Shown here: positions 1 to 10,581 of the stretch, piece after piece | Layout of the letters: each line of letters opens with the position of its first letter | Position numbering within the stretch: position 1 is the stretch's first letter | Source of the DNA: Symbiodinium natans | Lineage: Eukaryota; Sar; Dinophyceae; Suessiales; Symbiodiniaceae | Reading direction: 5' to 3' | Length of the DNA stretch: 64,000 nt | Assembly (NCBI GenBank): GCA_905221605.1 | Contig: CAJNDS010002501.1 | Coordinates: 180,001 to 244,000 of the forward strand | Made by a program: the position numbers and the translations under genes | The notes under the pieces: generated by a model | The model's database searches: none | Told to the model about the DNA's origin: nothing | What the model saw: only the letters and a program-made list of their open reading frames with translations

Positions 1-3000
1 AGGCTGCCTCCTGCTTTGCAATGAGCATCTCGGGCAGCCGCAGAGCCTTCCTCGGATGGACCCCTGTAAGAAGCCTCTGAGAAGGGTTTAGGGTTAGGGT
101 TTAGGGTTTAGGGTTTAGGGTTTAGGGTTTAGGGTTTAGGGTTTAGGGTTAGGGTTTAGGGTTTAGGGTTCTATATGAATCCTCTCAAATCCCAATATGG
201 GACAAGATGTAAAAAAACACCCTGAACAGCCCTCTGACAAAATGTTCCGACATAGAATCCTCTTCAACCCAAGAAGGGGATTTGTACATCAAAATGTTTC
301 AAGGCCCTACCTAGCTTCCTTAGTTGCTGAGTTTATAAGCCCCCCGAAAAGTGTACACTTTCATTCTATAGTGGGTTATAGTATCCCAAAAAAGTGTAAT
401 GTGCTCACTCAGCAACTAAGATTCTCCTAACCCTAAACCCTAAACCCTAAACCCCAAAATGTCCCAAGGGCAGACCTAGCTTCTCCAAGACAGCCCGGAG
501 GCCCGCGACAGTTGCCGCGTCGTTGCGGGCGCAGTTTCTCGGATCGGGTGGGTAGCCGGGACACTGCCAAGTCTCCAAACCTTCTGGCTGGTTCTTAGTA
601 GGGAATCAGGGAATGAGGTACCCTATACATAATCCCTTAAAGGGTACAGTATATATAGGGCCTTAATTCCCTTAAAGGGTATATATAGGAGGGCCCTAAT
701 TCCCTCATTCCCTGCTCTTAACCAGGCAGGCCTTGTGTAGGGAAGAGGATCATCTCTCCCGCGTCAGTTCGAGCTGCAAAGTGCTGACGATAGAAGTCCA
801 GCACTCCTGCGATGATGGGGAGGAACCTTGGCTGCACTTAGCAGGGTAGCTATAAACTATTTTTTGTAGCTTCCTTGGTAAGAAGCCCAGTAAGCCCAAA
901 AAAGGCTAAGGATCTAAGGTTACAGCACAGCACCACAGAGGAACCTCTTCAGAGTCTGCTGATGTCCGGTGTAAGCATAGTGGTCCAGGATGAAGAGTGA
1001 GAGGTCTAAGCCACCCTGCCAGTTGTAATGGTTCCTTGGTTGCGCAGTAAGCGATAGTCATAGAAAAGTGTGGCCAGTTTGCTTAAGAGGGTTGAGAAGG
1101 GAACCCTAAAAACCTAAACCCAAAACCCTAAAGCCCCCCCCCCCCCCCCAAAAAAAAAAGGCAATAACAATGTACTCCTGAAATTCATAGGTTCCACCGG
1201 TCGTCACTGTACCAGTATGGAAGATCAGAGCTGCGATTGCACCCGTAGCTGGCTGGGTGCGTTGTCCCGAAGAGCCTTACTGTTGGTTAGCAGGGAATGA
1301 GGGAATGAGGTGCCCTATATAATCCCTTAAAGGGTATATATATATATGTATTTATATATATATATATCTATCTATATATATATATAGATATATATATAGG
1401 GGGATACAGGGTACCTCATTCATTCCCTACTAACCCACAGTAAGGAGCGGGTGCGTGTACTCATCCCAGATGGCACCAGAGAAGTTGTAGTAATGCTGGG
1501 TCTTTGCCGCTGCCAGAGGCAGGGTTGCCAAGAATGACTCAAACAGGGTCTCCAGAAAGTCCGAATCACCGGAGGCCAGCATGCTGTAGTAGGGCATGCG
1601 CAGGTTCTGCCACCAGTTCAAGCCGCCCCAGTTCCTCCGATCCACCTTCGGAGGCTTCGGCGCGTTGAACAGCATGCCGTTGAACTTGATCGGGAAGGGG
1701 CTGCGCGCCTGCGTTGCATGCAGGTAGCGCTCCAGCAGATGCTGCCGGGAGATGTTGAAGTCCTCCACCTCCAGGTGTCCCCTTCCCCAAAAGCCTTGCC
1801 ACCAGGCCTCGTGGGCCTCCCGCTCCTTAGGCTGCATGGCTTTGGCCTCCTCCAGCCATTGGGTTGGGCTCGACTGCCTTGTGAGCACCGCCACTGTAAA
1901 GTGAGCCGTGCGACCCTCCGTGGGGGCACGTCTCAAGACGAGGCCGCTGGTCCTGTTCACGAGCTTGTCCGGAAAAGACGCGGCCTCTGGCCCTGCCTGG
2001 AGCAGCCGCATCACTCGCGCAAAGTAGCCTGCGTCGCCGTTCCGGTGGTAGATGTAGGAGCCGGAGGCCACGGTGCCCGTGACATCCTTGGAGACCGTGT
2101 AGTTGTAGCAGTCCTTGGTAGCCGAGCAACCATGTTGGAATAAGGGCACCCTTTTTTTGCTTGGTCACTTTACAAGGGAACCCAGAGCGAATAACTATAA
2201 TAATAATCATCATCATAATAATAATAATAAAGGGTACCACTGGGCTACCAAGAGTCCTGCCAGGGCTGCACGTCTACCGCCTCGGGCCTTAGGTTGGTGA
2301 TCTTCGTGTCGAAGAGGTACTCCGTTCGCGGAGCCTTGGCCTCAAGGACCAGCACGTTGGCGTCCGCATCCACGTAGAGGCTGACCTTTTAAGGACGACA
2401 TGAGCCCTAAAAGGGTTTATATGGTTCATATACTTTGATAAGGATTCTAGCAGTATAGCATATATGACCCCAATTATAGAGCTTCCTTTATATACTTTAT
2501 TAGTGAGGATTTAATAGTATAGACCCTACCTTAATAAGGATTCGAGTAGTATAGGGCATATGACCCCCAATTTCAGGGCTTCCTTTGGTTCCCAAGGGAC
2601 CTGAACCTCAGCAGAGCCAGCAGAGTTACCTCCCAGCCAGAAGTGCACTGTGGCTGTGGCTAAGTCCAACTCCTGCGCGAAGAACCCGAAAGGGTTGGGC
2701 GAGATCCTGGGTTAACCCCTAAACCCTAAAGCCTAAACCCGAAACCTAAACCCTAAACCCTAAACCCTAAACCCTAAACCCTAAACCCTAAACCCTAAAC
2801 CCTAAACCCTAAAGGGCCGACCTAGGATCTTGAGGTCGACCAGACCGAGCTTGATGAGCTCGCCGGCTTCGTTGAAGGCGGAGCTCTGCGCCACCAATGC
2901 ACGCACAGTGCCTGTTTAGGGTTTAGGGTCTAGGGTCTAGGGTTTAGGGTTTGGGGTTTGGGGTTTAGGGCTCAGGGTGTGGGGTTTAGGGTTTAGGGCC

Positions 3001-3491
3001 AGGGCTCAGGGTTTGGGGTTTGTTTAGGGTTATTTAGGGTTTAGGGTTCGGTGCCTGTGGCATTGTCGAAGAAGACGTTCGCTGCAACGTCACCATTTCC
3101 AATGGGCATCGTGTTGACGAAGGTCTCGGCCTCGGAGACAGCCCCCAGTGGCAGCACGCGCAACTCGACAGGCTCACCACCAGGGAACTACAATCTCTTG
3201 CAGTCAAGCCTCCGCTTCGGGCCACAAATCTTCCCAACGGACATTGTATCTTCCTTGGTAGCCCAGTCACCATCTTGTGATAAGTGTGCCCTTTCTTGGG
3301 GGTTGGTGACCTTATAAGGCAACCTTGTACCAAAAAAAGGGGAAAGGGTACCACTGGGCTGCCAAGCTTCGGACGCAGCTGAGGTGATTGCTTGCCCACG
3401 TATCACAGAGCTGCCAGGCCTCAACCACCGAGGCTAAGACCAGCCAGGCTCCCAGCAGCCACATGGGCGCGTAACGACTTGCCAACTTCAT
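1..3491 (-). CDS. Secreted glycoside hydrolase-like protein (DUF5703/GH95-like), 12 exons seen, 3' end off window
   Basis: I assembled the exons by hand: 3491-3371, 3253-3210, 3130-3055, 2911-2830, 2706-2601, 2385-2257, 2113-1449, 1275-1195, 1034-945, 826-732, 580-about 481, and about 50-1. All junctions except the last keep the frame exactly, giving about 546 residues before the window ends. Residues 1-25 form a signal peptide (MKLASRY, then a hydrophobic run WLLGAWLVLASVV). Motifs seen: YNVRW (43-47), MPIGNGD (63-69), PIKFNGMLFN (327-336), NWGGLNWWQNLRMPYY (347-362), THPLFGTTHP, NYNWQGG-type segment, PTQGLETW, and LRLPEML near the end. This order matches the DUF5703 / GH95-related glycosidase families as I know them, suggesting a secreted or lysosomal polysaccharide- or glycan-cleaving enzyme; the substrate is unknown. 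Start: first ATG, followed at once by the signal peptide. Donors are GA, GC or GT and acceptors AG|G. The last intron (about 480-51) is the least certain junction. Intron 2 (3131-3209, GC-AG, repeat GAGGC) removes an in-frame stop. Confidence 0.85.
319..420. mobile_element. Family C TIR element
   Basis: The ends CTTAGTTGCTGAGT and ACTCAGCAACTAAG are perfect inverted repeats. The flanks CTTC and ATTC match at three of four bases. It lies in the region I treat as intron 11 of the glycosidase gene (about 51-480), between telomeric tracts at 86-170 and 427-455. A roughly 30-bp segment (AAAATGT...ACCTAGCTTC) occurs on both sides of the right-hand tract, near 290 and 460. A partial relative is near 22400-22475. 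Confidence 0.65.
584..730. mobile_element. Family A TIR element forming intron 10
   Basis: The ends are CTGGCTGGTTCTTAGTAGGG and CCCTGCTCTTAACCAGGCAG, inverted copies with a few mismatches, sharing the AGGGAATGAGG core of the element at 1276. A CCTT duplication flanks it (580-583, 731-734). Intron 581-731 is GC-AG on the gene strand and joins ...PTQ-G to LETWQ in frame. A third, truncated relative lies near 37910-37985, where telomeric repeat replaces the right end. Confidence 0.75.
1276..1444. mobile_element. Family A TIR element forming intron 7
   Basis: The left end reads CTTACTGTTGGTTAGCAGGG and the right end mirrors it (CCCTACTAACCCACAGTAAG). The centre is a long (TA)n run. The 4-bp duplication GAGC flanks it (1272-1275, 1445-1448). 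Intron 1276-1448 is GC-AG on the gene strand and joins ...YTHP to LFGTTHP in frame. Without splicing, the long exon would read into a stop 5 codons later. Confidence 0.8.
2114..2252. mobile_element. Family B TIR element forming intron 6
   Basis: The element starts CTTGGTAGCC and ends GGCTACCAAG, with an exact AGTC duplication (2110-2113 and 2253-2256). Its centre holds a short ATA/ATC-rich expansion not present in its relatives, which explains the extra length (139 bp). Element plus one AGTC equals the intron. On the gene strand it is GA-AG and phase 0, joining ...QPWQ to DCYNYT. Confidence 0.8.
2386..2600. other. Intron 5, with an internal imperfect direct repeat
   Basis: A GT-AG intron of 215 bp bounded by the repeat AGGTC. 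It is AT-rich and holds two diverged copies of a roughly 55-bp segment (about 2438-2494 and 2532-2588), each with AAGGATTC, a GTATAG motif, ATATGACCCC and GCTTCCTTT. It resembles the other small repeats of the window, but no clear TIR was found. Confidence 0.55.
2707..2829. repeat. Telomeric-repeat intron 4
   Basis: These 123 bp contain about eleven CCCTAAA units on the plus strand, the orientation opposite to intron 3. The flanking direct repeat is GATC. On the gene strand the intron starts GATC and ends AG before a second GATC. Removing it joins ...LVDL-K to ISPNPF in frame. Together with intron 3 it shows that either orientation of the telomere motif can be carried as an intron. Confidence 0.8.
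2912..3054. repeat. Telomeric-repeat intron 3
   Basis: These 143 bp are mostly TTTAGGG and close variants (TCTAGGG, TTTGGGG) on the plus strand. The tract lies between two exons of the minus-strand glycosidase gene. On the gene strand the donor is GC and the acceptor AG, with the direct repeat CAGGCAC at both ends. Splicing here joins ...DNAT to G-TVRALV in frame. There is no other unique sequence of note inside. Confidence 0.8.
3254..3366. mobile_element. Family B TIR element forming intron 1
   Basis: A 113-bp element begins CTTGGTAGCCCAGT and ends ACTGGGCTGCCAAG, so the ends are inverted repeats. An exact 4-bp duplication CTTC flanks it (3250-3253 and 3367-3370). Element plus one CTTC copy is precisely the intron that joins the signal-peptide exon to the next exon in frame. 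Read on the gene strand the donor is GA (from the duplicated GAAG) and the acceptor is the element's own terminal AAG. This is the introner mechanism: the insertion makes its own splice sites. Confidence 0.8.
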
Positions 3492-3729
3492 GTGAAGCAG
3501 GGTTTGTACTGCTGTCGTTGGTGAGTGTATATAAGGTTCCTTTTAAAAAAATGGTGAGTGTATAGTTTGGGTGTCCTTTTGGGGGTACAAGAAATATGAA
3601 CCCTCCTTCATATGGAAACACTAGCCACAGCTGCAGGCACCACCGCCAGCAATCAAGAGCAAATGCTTCTTCCTTATAGGGAGTTCTTCGGAAATCTGCG
3701 AAGGCGTCTGGATCAGGAGGGTATGGAAG

Positions 3730-3789
3730 TCATGTCATAAACTTCAGAAGGTATTTGAGGAGAATGATAGCTCCGGTGTTGTTGGTCAC
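3730..3789 (-). CDS. Probable last exon of an unidentified gene
   Basis: Twenty codons ending in TGA, read after an ACAG|GTG acceptor: VTNNTGAIILLKYLLKFMT. The residues look protein-like and the stop lies 238 bp upstream of the glycosidase start on the same strand, as expected for unidirectional gene order. A further open segment at about 3917-3966 (ENFSLISDLQV...) may be an earlier exon, but I could not join the two in frame. The product is not recognised. Confidence 0.4.
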   Translation of the reverse strand: MTNNTGAIILLKYLLKFMT

Positions 3790-6263
3790 CTGTCCTGCCA
3801 CACACCCTATGAACCCCCAGGGGTCCATGCACCTCAAATTTATACTAGGGACCTTCAGGGGACCCTTAGCCATATAAACCCTGAACCCTGACCTTAGACC
3901 CCTTAGCCCTGTAAATTTCGATCCCACCACGATAAGCCTGCACCTGCAGATCGCTAATTAAGCTGAAGTTTTCAACCTGTAAACCCTAAACCCTGGCCTT
4001 AAACCCAATACATTAACCCTATACCCCCCAAGTTGCTGCTACGTTGCTTTCTTGGGGGGCTATGTTTGTCTCATTTGCGTCTCTGAGTGGGAGTTAAGTC
4101 AAAGTGCCGGTTCCATGAAAAAGGATTACAGTAATTTTGGGTGTATATATCCCTATACCCACAGACCCCCAGCAACAACGAAACAATAAAGAATTCTACA
4201 GTCCCAGCAAGCCCTCTCCCGCCCCCCCTCCCCTTCCCTCGCCTCCTCCTTAAAAGGGTTCTGAAGTCTGGGTTGTATGGAGTAATATCAGGGGTTCCCT
4301 TTCAAGGGCCCATACGAAGGGACCATGTCCCATGTACCGACCCTGAGATCTCCACAACCCCCCCTCCCCCCCTAAACCCTAAACCCTAAAAAGGAGGGGG
4401 CCACTGGCAGATCTGAAAACCTTCACCGTGAACCCCTAACCCCTACCATTGCGAGGCGGAGCTCTAAAAATGGAACCCGGAGGATGGGATTCAGGGTTTA
4501 GAGTTTTGGGGTTTTGGGGCTTTCTGATTCCGAGAAAGGAGCTCAGGAATTTGGAGGGGTGTTTAGGAATATCTAAGGAAATTCCCTAGGTTGAGGAACT
4601 TAGGGCTCGGGACCACAAACCCCAGACCCCAAATCCTAACCTTAGTGAGCCTTAGTGGTTCGTAGAGGGGCATTCAAGGGAATTCGGCCCCTGCTTAACC
4701 CTTGATGGGTTACAAAGGCGGGGATATACATGCCATTTATTATCTTACTGAGCCTACAGTAAAGCAGGTTAAAGCGTGACAAGGCCGGATGGGTTTAGGG
4801 TGTAGGGGTTCAGGGTTTTTGGGTTTAGGGTTTAGGGTTTAAGGTTTAGGGTTTAGGGTTTGAGGAATCCGGTTTTTCTAAATAGCCACCTGTAGCTAAG
4901 CTGCGCATCGAGCTGATTCGGGTCTCTGCGTGGAGGAAGCCCCTCCGTTACATTCCTGGGCTGGAGCCCCGGCTTTCGAGTTGAAGGATCAGGGTTTAGG
5001 GTTTAGGGTTTAGGGTTGAGGGTTGAGGGTTGAGGGTTGAGGGCTTAGGGTTTAGGGTTTAGGTTTGAGCGTTGAGGGTTAAGGGCTTGGGGTTCAGCAT
5101 CTCAAGTCCAAGCCTCCACTAGTGAAGCTCGCTACTCGTGTTGAATATCTAACCGCTTCCCTTTTGGTTTCCCTAACATTAGGGAACTATTCTCGATTTA
5201 AAGGCTTGAACCCTAAAACCTTCATCCCTAAACCCTAAACCCTGAACCCTAAACCCTAAACTTTAAACCCTGAAACCCTGAGGCTTGAACCCTCAACCCT
5301 CAATCGATAGAGAGTTTAGGGGGCCCCCTCGAGGCTGCCCGGGTTGCTTGAAATTCTACTCCTAAACCCTAAACTGAAAAATAGCACGTCACTCACCCAC
5401 CGCCCGCCCCCCCCCCCCCTCGAAAAATAAAACAAAAAGTTTGGAGAAAAATCAGCCCACCAGGGGAAGCATAATTCCTTCTTAGGATAGTTACATGGTC
5501 CCTTATCAATATGGGCCCTTAGATAAGGGTACCCTTGTATACCACTAATCTACCCCTTTTCAAATGAAGGGCCCTTGCATCAGAACCCTTTGAAGGAGGA
5601 ACCCTAAACCCTAAACCCGAAACCCTAAACCCTAAACCCTAGAGGTTAGGGACCACAGTAAGGGCCTCAGGAAACTACCCTTCGAATTCCCCAAGCGTTC
5701 AGGATGTCCCAAGGATCCCTCTGGGGCTTCGCAACCCACCCTAAACCCTGTGAAGCACAAACGCCAAAACCCTAAACCCTAACCCTTCCCTCCCCACCCC
5801 CCCCCCAATCCTAGACCCCAAACCCCAAACCCCAAACCCTAAACCCTAAACCCTAAACCCTAAACCCTAAACCCTAAACCCTGAACCCTGAACCCTGAAC
5901 CCGAAACCCTATAAGCCCGAAACCACAAGCTGAAACGGACGACCGCAAGCGGCCGGACTTTCGCCAGTCGTCAAGTTTGAGACTCAGGAGCCCTGTAAGC
6001 CTTGCAACCCCGGTTTAGGGTTTAGGGTTTAGGGTTTAAGGTTTAGCGCTGTACAACCCCTCGCCACGTGGAACCCTCGTTTAGGGTGTAGGGTTTAGGG
6101 TTTAGGGTAAGCCGAAACCCTAAACCCTACGACTAAGCACGACTTGTTGTCATGAACCCGGAGCCCTGAACTCTATAAGCCCGAGGCCGTAGCCGTAAAC
6201 CCTAAACCCTAAACCCTAAACCCTAAACCCTAAACCCTAAACCCTAAAACCTAAAACCCTTAA
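3790..6263. other. Telomeric-tract mosaic, no assignable gene
   Basis: Short TTTAGGG/CCCTAAA tracts alternate with 60-250-bp unique pieces. Open pieces that could be exons: 4900-4970 plus (LRIELIRVSAWRKPLR...) and 5104-5210 plus (QHLKSKPPLVKLATRVEY...). Neither could be joined to a neighbour. 4200-4380 is pyrimidine-rich and 5395-5420 is a C run. Confidence 0.5.
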
Positions 6264-6340
6264 GCCAAGAGGCAACAGGCCCAGGAATCGTACCACGAAG
6301 GGATACTCAGAGGGCTCGGTAAGCACCTCGTCATCCTTGC
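6264..6340 (-). CDS. Candidate internal exon, unidentified protein
   Basis: After the acceptor CCCAG|G the frame reads GKDDEVLTEPSEYPFVVRFL with GC-rich third positions. It ends at a CCCTAAA tract (plus strand) on the low side and starts beside a TTTAGGG tract on the high side, as the telomeric introns of the glycosidase gene do. The product is not recognised. Confidence 0.45.
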
Positions 6341-7086
6341 CTGGGTTTAGGGTTTAGGGTTTAGGGTTTAGGGTTTAGGGTTTAGGGTTTAGGGTTTAGG
6401 GTTTAGGGTTTAGGGTTTAGGGTTTAGGGTTTAGAGTTTAGGGCATAGGGTCTAGGGTTTTAGGGTTTAGGGTTTGTTACAATGTTCCAAGTGCAGGTTT
6501 AAGGGTATACCTCGGCCCCTGATATTGAGGGTACCCCAAAAGGGACCATTCTTTCACGAACTCACCACACGTACATAGACGGCTTGCTCCTGGCTTAGGA
6601 TTTCTACATAGTGGGAAGAGCCTTAAACCCTAAACCCTAGATCCTGAACCCTAAACCCTAAACCCTAAACCCGAAACTGCGTGCTGTCCCAGGTCTGCCA
6701 AGTGGGAAGCTAAGGATTCAACTCGGGATCACAGAATCGCAGTAGCCTCCCCAAAAAAGTAAGGGATCAGGATTTAGGGTTTAGGGTTCAAGGTTCAGGG
6801 TTCAGGGTTCAGGGTTCAGGGTCGCCCCGAAGACCCGAAGACCCCCAATCTTAGCGTTGTACGTTCAAGGACAGGAGGTTGTTAAACTCGGGAAAGAGGG
6901 AGCCTCCCTAAACCCGAAAACCCTAAAACCTAAACCCCAAGCCACAATCTTGCCCAATCCCATCCAGAATAAAACTCTTCACCCCTTGACAAGCTACACT
7001 CAAGGTTTAGGGTTTAGGGTATAATCATGACCCCCAGTCCCTCGACCCTAAACCCTCAACCCTCAACCCCCAACCCTCAACCCTAA

Positions 7087-7179
7087 CTTGATGCAATCAT
7101 GAGAAACGGTGCCCGAGAATAATATGATGAGACCGTTGCACGTGGAGAGATGTTGAAACCTGGTTTGCTCATCGTCCAC
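7087..7179 (-). CDS. Candidate internal exon, unidentified protein
   Basis: Thirty-one open codons between an ATCACAG|GTG acceptor and a CAAG|TTAGGG border. The frame reads VDDEQTRFQHL and later GLIILFSGTVSHDCIK. The same frame stays open further upstream (HVQALAEQKCQKSQ), so the exon may be longer. It is followed by a telomeric tract. The product is unknown. Confidence 0.4.
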
Positions 7180-8349
7180 CTGTGATTTCTGACACTTTTG
7201 CTCGGCGAGCGCCTGAACATGGCCCATGGGCTGGAGCCAAATCCAGCATGCACAAGGACCGTTGCGTCCTACCTCTCAGCTCCATCCATTTTGCAGTGAG
7301 TCCGAAACATAGCCTCGGCGATCCTTCGGTTTTCAATCGGCTCGCTGTATGGCCCTGATCTACGGAGGGTCCTACTTGGCGGTTCAGGTAAACCCTAAAC
7401 CCTAAGCCCTAAACCCTAAAAACTAAAACCTAAACCCTAAACCGCTAATCCTAAGCCCTCAACCCTAACCCCTAAATGCTAATCCCTAAACCCTAAACCC
7501 CTAAACCCTAAACCCTAATCCCTAAACCGCTAACCCCAAACCCTCAACCCTTACCCTAACCCTAAACTCCTAAACCCTAAACCCCTCAACCCTAACCCTA
7601 AAACCTAACCCATGGTCGCCATGCCGAACTCACTTTGGCGAGGCGCCGCGAAAAAGAAAGTCGGGGCCAAACCAGGAGCCTGGCAGCGGCAGGTTTAGGG
7701 TTTAGGGTTTAGGGTTTAGGGTTTAGCGTTTTAGGGTTTAGGGTTGAGGGCTTGGGGTTTTGGGTTTCGGGGTTAGGGCTATAGGGGTTTGGTTTGATTC
7801 TGGCATCTTGCTTTGCTTTAAGGGGGTCACCCTCAATAAACCCGAATGTCACACCAGAACTGGTGGATTCCTAAACCCTAAACCCCAAAGCCTACACCCT
7901 GACCCCTGAACCCTAAATCTCTAAACCCCAACCCCCCAACCCCCCAACCCCCCAAACCCTAAACCCTAAACCCCAAACCCCAAACCCTAAACCCTAAACC
8001 CCAAACCCTAAACCCTAACCCCCACAGTGCTGGCGGGCGGCCCGTGACATGCCGACTTGGGAGCGGCACCATCTGCAGCTTCAGCAGGTCCGCGCCCTGA
8101 AGGGTTTAGGGTTTAGGGTTTGGGGTTTAGGGTTTAGGGGTTGGGGGTTAGGGTTTAGGGCTTAGGGTTTGGGGTTTGGGGTCTAGGGTTTGGGGTTTGG
8201 GGTTCAGGGTTTAGGGTTTAGGGTCTGGGCCCCTGAGGTCTTCTAAGGGGGTTTTTGGGGGCTTACAGGGGCTTATTTTTTTTGTTCTCTCTCTCGCTCG
8301 CTCTCTCTCTGTCTCTCTCTCTCAGGGTTTTTTTTCCTGTTGTTCTCTC

Positions 8350-8380
<31 letters not shown>

Positions 8381-10093
8381 TCTCTCCCTTTTGTGTTATT
8401 CTTTGTTTTTCCTCTCTCTCTCTCACAGAGCGCGCCAAGAAGCCCTTGTACCAGTATCTGCCACGAAGCTCTGAGCCCTCATCCCCGACAGCCCTGTACC
8501 CCGAAGATAAGGGCTGAAACAGTCTGAGGGCCCGACTCCCATGAAGCAAAGGAAAGCGCTCGTCCCCTGCAATCGAAAAAAAACACCAAAACGGGGGGAG
8601 GGGGGGTTTAGGGCTTAGGGCTTAGGGCTGAGGGCTGAGGGTTGAGGGTTGAGGGTTGAGGGTTTGGGGTTTAAACGCTGAGGTCCGACACGCTAAAACC
8701 CTTGAAAACCTACAAAGCCTATGAACCCTATAAACTATAAACCCTAAACCCCAAACCCTAAACCCCAAACCCTAAACCCTAAACCCCAAACCCTAAACAT
8801 CCCATGAACCCTAAGCATCCCAGGAACCCTAAAAAGCCCTACGCACCCCACAGAGCCGATTCACCGTATGCATCCTTTCTGTTTTTTTGCAAAGAAACAA
8901 CGTTTTACACCCCGCAGGGTTTAGGTTTAGGGTTTAGGGTTTAGGGTTTAGGGTTTAGGGTTTAGGGTTTAGGGTTTAGGGTTTAGGGTTTAGGGTTTAG
9001 GGTTTAGGGTTTAAGGTCCCTGAATCCTTACAGCCCCTGTGGACTTCAAGCCAGGACGTCGAGGGCCTATCTGGGGGTTTGGGGAAGAGGGCTTCAAGCT
9101 TAAGGTTTATAAACTGGAGCTGGGGCAAAGGGAGGGAACCTCAGCATGGGTCCCTTCATAGTTTCTCAGGGAGGTGGTGTTTGGGGTTTAGGGTTTAGGG
9201 TTTAGGGTTTAGGGTTTAGGGTTTAGGGTTTAGGGTTTAGGGTTTAGGGAGGGTATCCGGGATTCTGGGCTTTCGGGGTGGGAAGCCTGCCGCGAATACT
9301 CGATGCCTTGGCACATCTCCACGAAATTACAGGGTTTCGGGTTAGGGTTCAACACCCTAACAACCCTATAAACCCCGAAATCCCTTGACACCCCTAACCC
9401 AAAAACACGCGGCTCCTTTTGCGACCTGAGTTGACATCCCCGGTTAGACCCCGAAGGGCTGAGGGGGTTGAGGGAGGCTAGGGAGTTTAGGGGTTTAGGG
9501 GGTTTACAATCTAGGGGGTTTGGGGCTTTGGGTTTACACAAGTTTAGGGCCAACACTTACCCTACGAGCCCTAAGCCCCAACGAAGCCCTAAGTGCTTAA
9601 GCCTGAACATGAGCTCCCTAAACCCTCAGCCCTAAACTCTAAACCCTACACCCGAAACCCTAAACCCTAAACCCTAAACCCTGAACCCTGAACCCCTCCC
9701 CTCAAGCTGGCCTCACACGCCTGATCAGACATCACCTTCCTCAGAGGTTGAAGGGTTGCTTTACCCTAAACCCTAAACCCTAAACCCTAAACCCTAAACC
9801 CTAAACCCTAAACCGCAGAAGGCTCAGCGGGCGTAGGTCCAGGAGTCAGGGTCTCATGATTCTGGGATTTGGGTGTTCATGCTCTGGGGCTTTAGGGTTT
9901 AAGAAGGTTTCAGCGTGGGGTTTGGGGTTTGGGGTTTGGGGTTTTGGGTTTGGGGTTTGGGGTTTGGGGTTTAGGGTTTAGGGTTTAGGGTTTAGTGCAA
10001 ATGTCGTGCACGCGTGCCGTTGTCGCAACGGGGCTCTGAGGACACAGATGAGCAAACATTAAACATCAGAATCACCCAGTTAAGAGTCCACAC
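7180..10093. other. Telomeric mosaic with CT microsatellites
   Basis: It contains tracts at 7390-7600, 7692-7745, 7920-8025, 8100-8225, 8735-8800, 8917-9015 and 9184-9250, plus a (CT)n stretch at 8286-8425 whose translations are low-complexity Ser/Leu or Glu/Arg and should not be called genes. Possible minus exons: 9270-9333 (CNFVEMCQGIEYSRQ). 8032-8098 is open on both strands (plus: CWRAARDMPTWERHH). No gene can be assembled. Confidence 0.5.
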
Positions 10094-10195
10094 TTGGGAT
10101 GTTACCCCTTATACTACAGAGTCCTTAATGGGGATTGTAACAGGGGGTACTAGAATCCCTATGAAGGACTGTTAGTGTAAGGAGGAACATGCCAA
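10094..10195. mobile_element. Family D TIR element
   Basis: It starts TTGGGATGTT and ends AACATGCCAA (one mismatch). It carries the family's internal AGTCCTTAATGGGGAT and ATGAAGGACTGTTAGT, themselves inverted to each other. Relatives at 14203-14303 and 24289-24394; another at 24027-24100 is cut short by a telomeric tract. Confidence 0.6.
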
Positions 10196-10490
10196 CTAAA
10201 CCCAAAACCCTGAAGCCGCAACAAGAAGCCGAAAGTCTCAACCAAACACTGCCTTTATTTGCTGTGTAGAAATATATGTTCCGTGCTCTCGATTAGGGTC
10301 CCTTTTGGGGTACCATGAATAAGAGGGCCCGCCTTATAATAAGGCTCCCAAAAAGGACGGTCGTTTGGAGAACTCACCATATATATATATATTTATATTT
10401 ATATTTATATTTATTTATTGATTTATATTTCGAAAAATATACATATATGTATATACATACAGTTATATATATATAGTTATCCTAGTTGCT

Positions 10491-10581
10491 GAGTACGCTG
10501 GGCCGAAAAAGGTTCATCTTTCAGATATGGTAGGATTAAGACTGCCCCACAAAGTTAAAGGTTACCTACTCAGCTACGAGG
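10491..10581. mobile_element. Family E TIR element
   Basis: It begins CCTAGTTGCTGAGTAC and ends CTACTCAGCTACGAGG. The interior shares TTTCAGATATGGTAGGAT and AAAGGTTACCTACTCAG with the intact copy at 19928-20028. It sits inside a (TA)-rich stretch (10380-10630) and no exact target duplication is visible. Confidence 0.6.

Noticed and set aside
1430-2149. A single-exon gene of 239 codons
   Set aside because: Its first 12 and last 5 codons lie inside TIR elements; the real exon is 1449-2113 and is part of a longer spliced gene.
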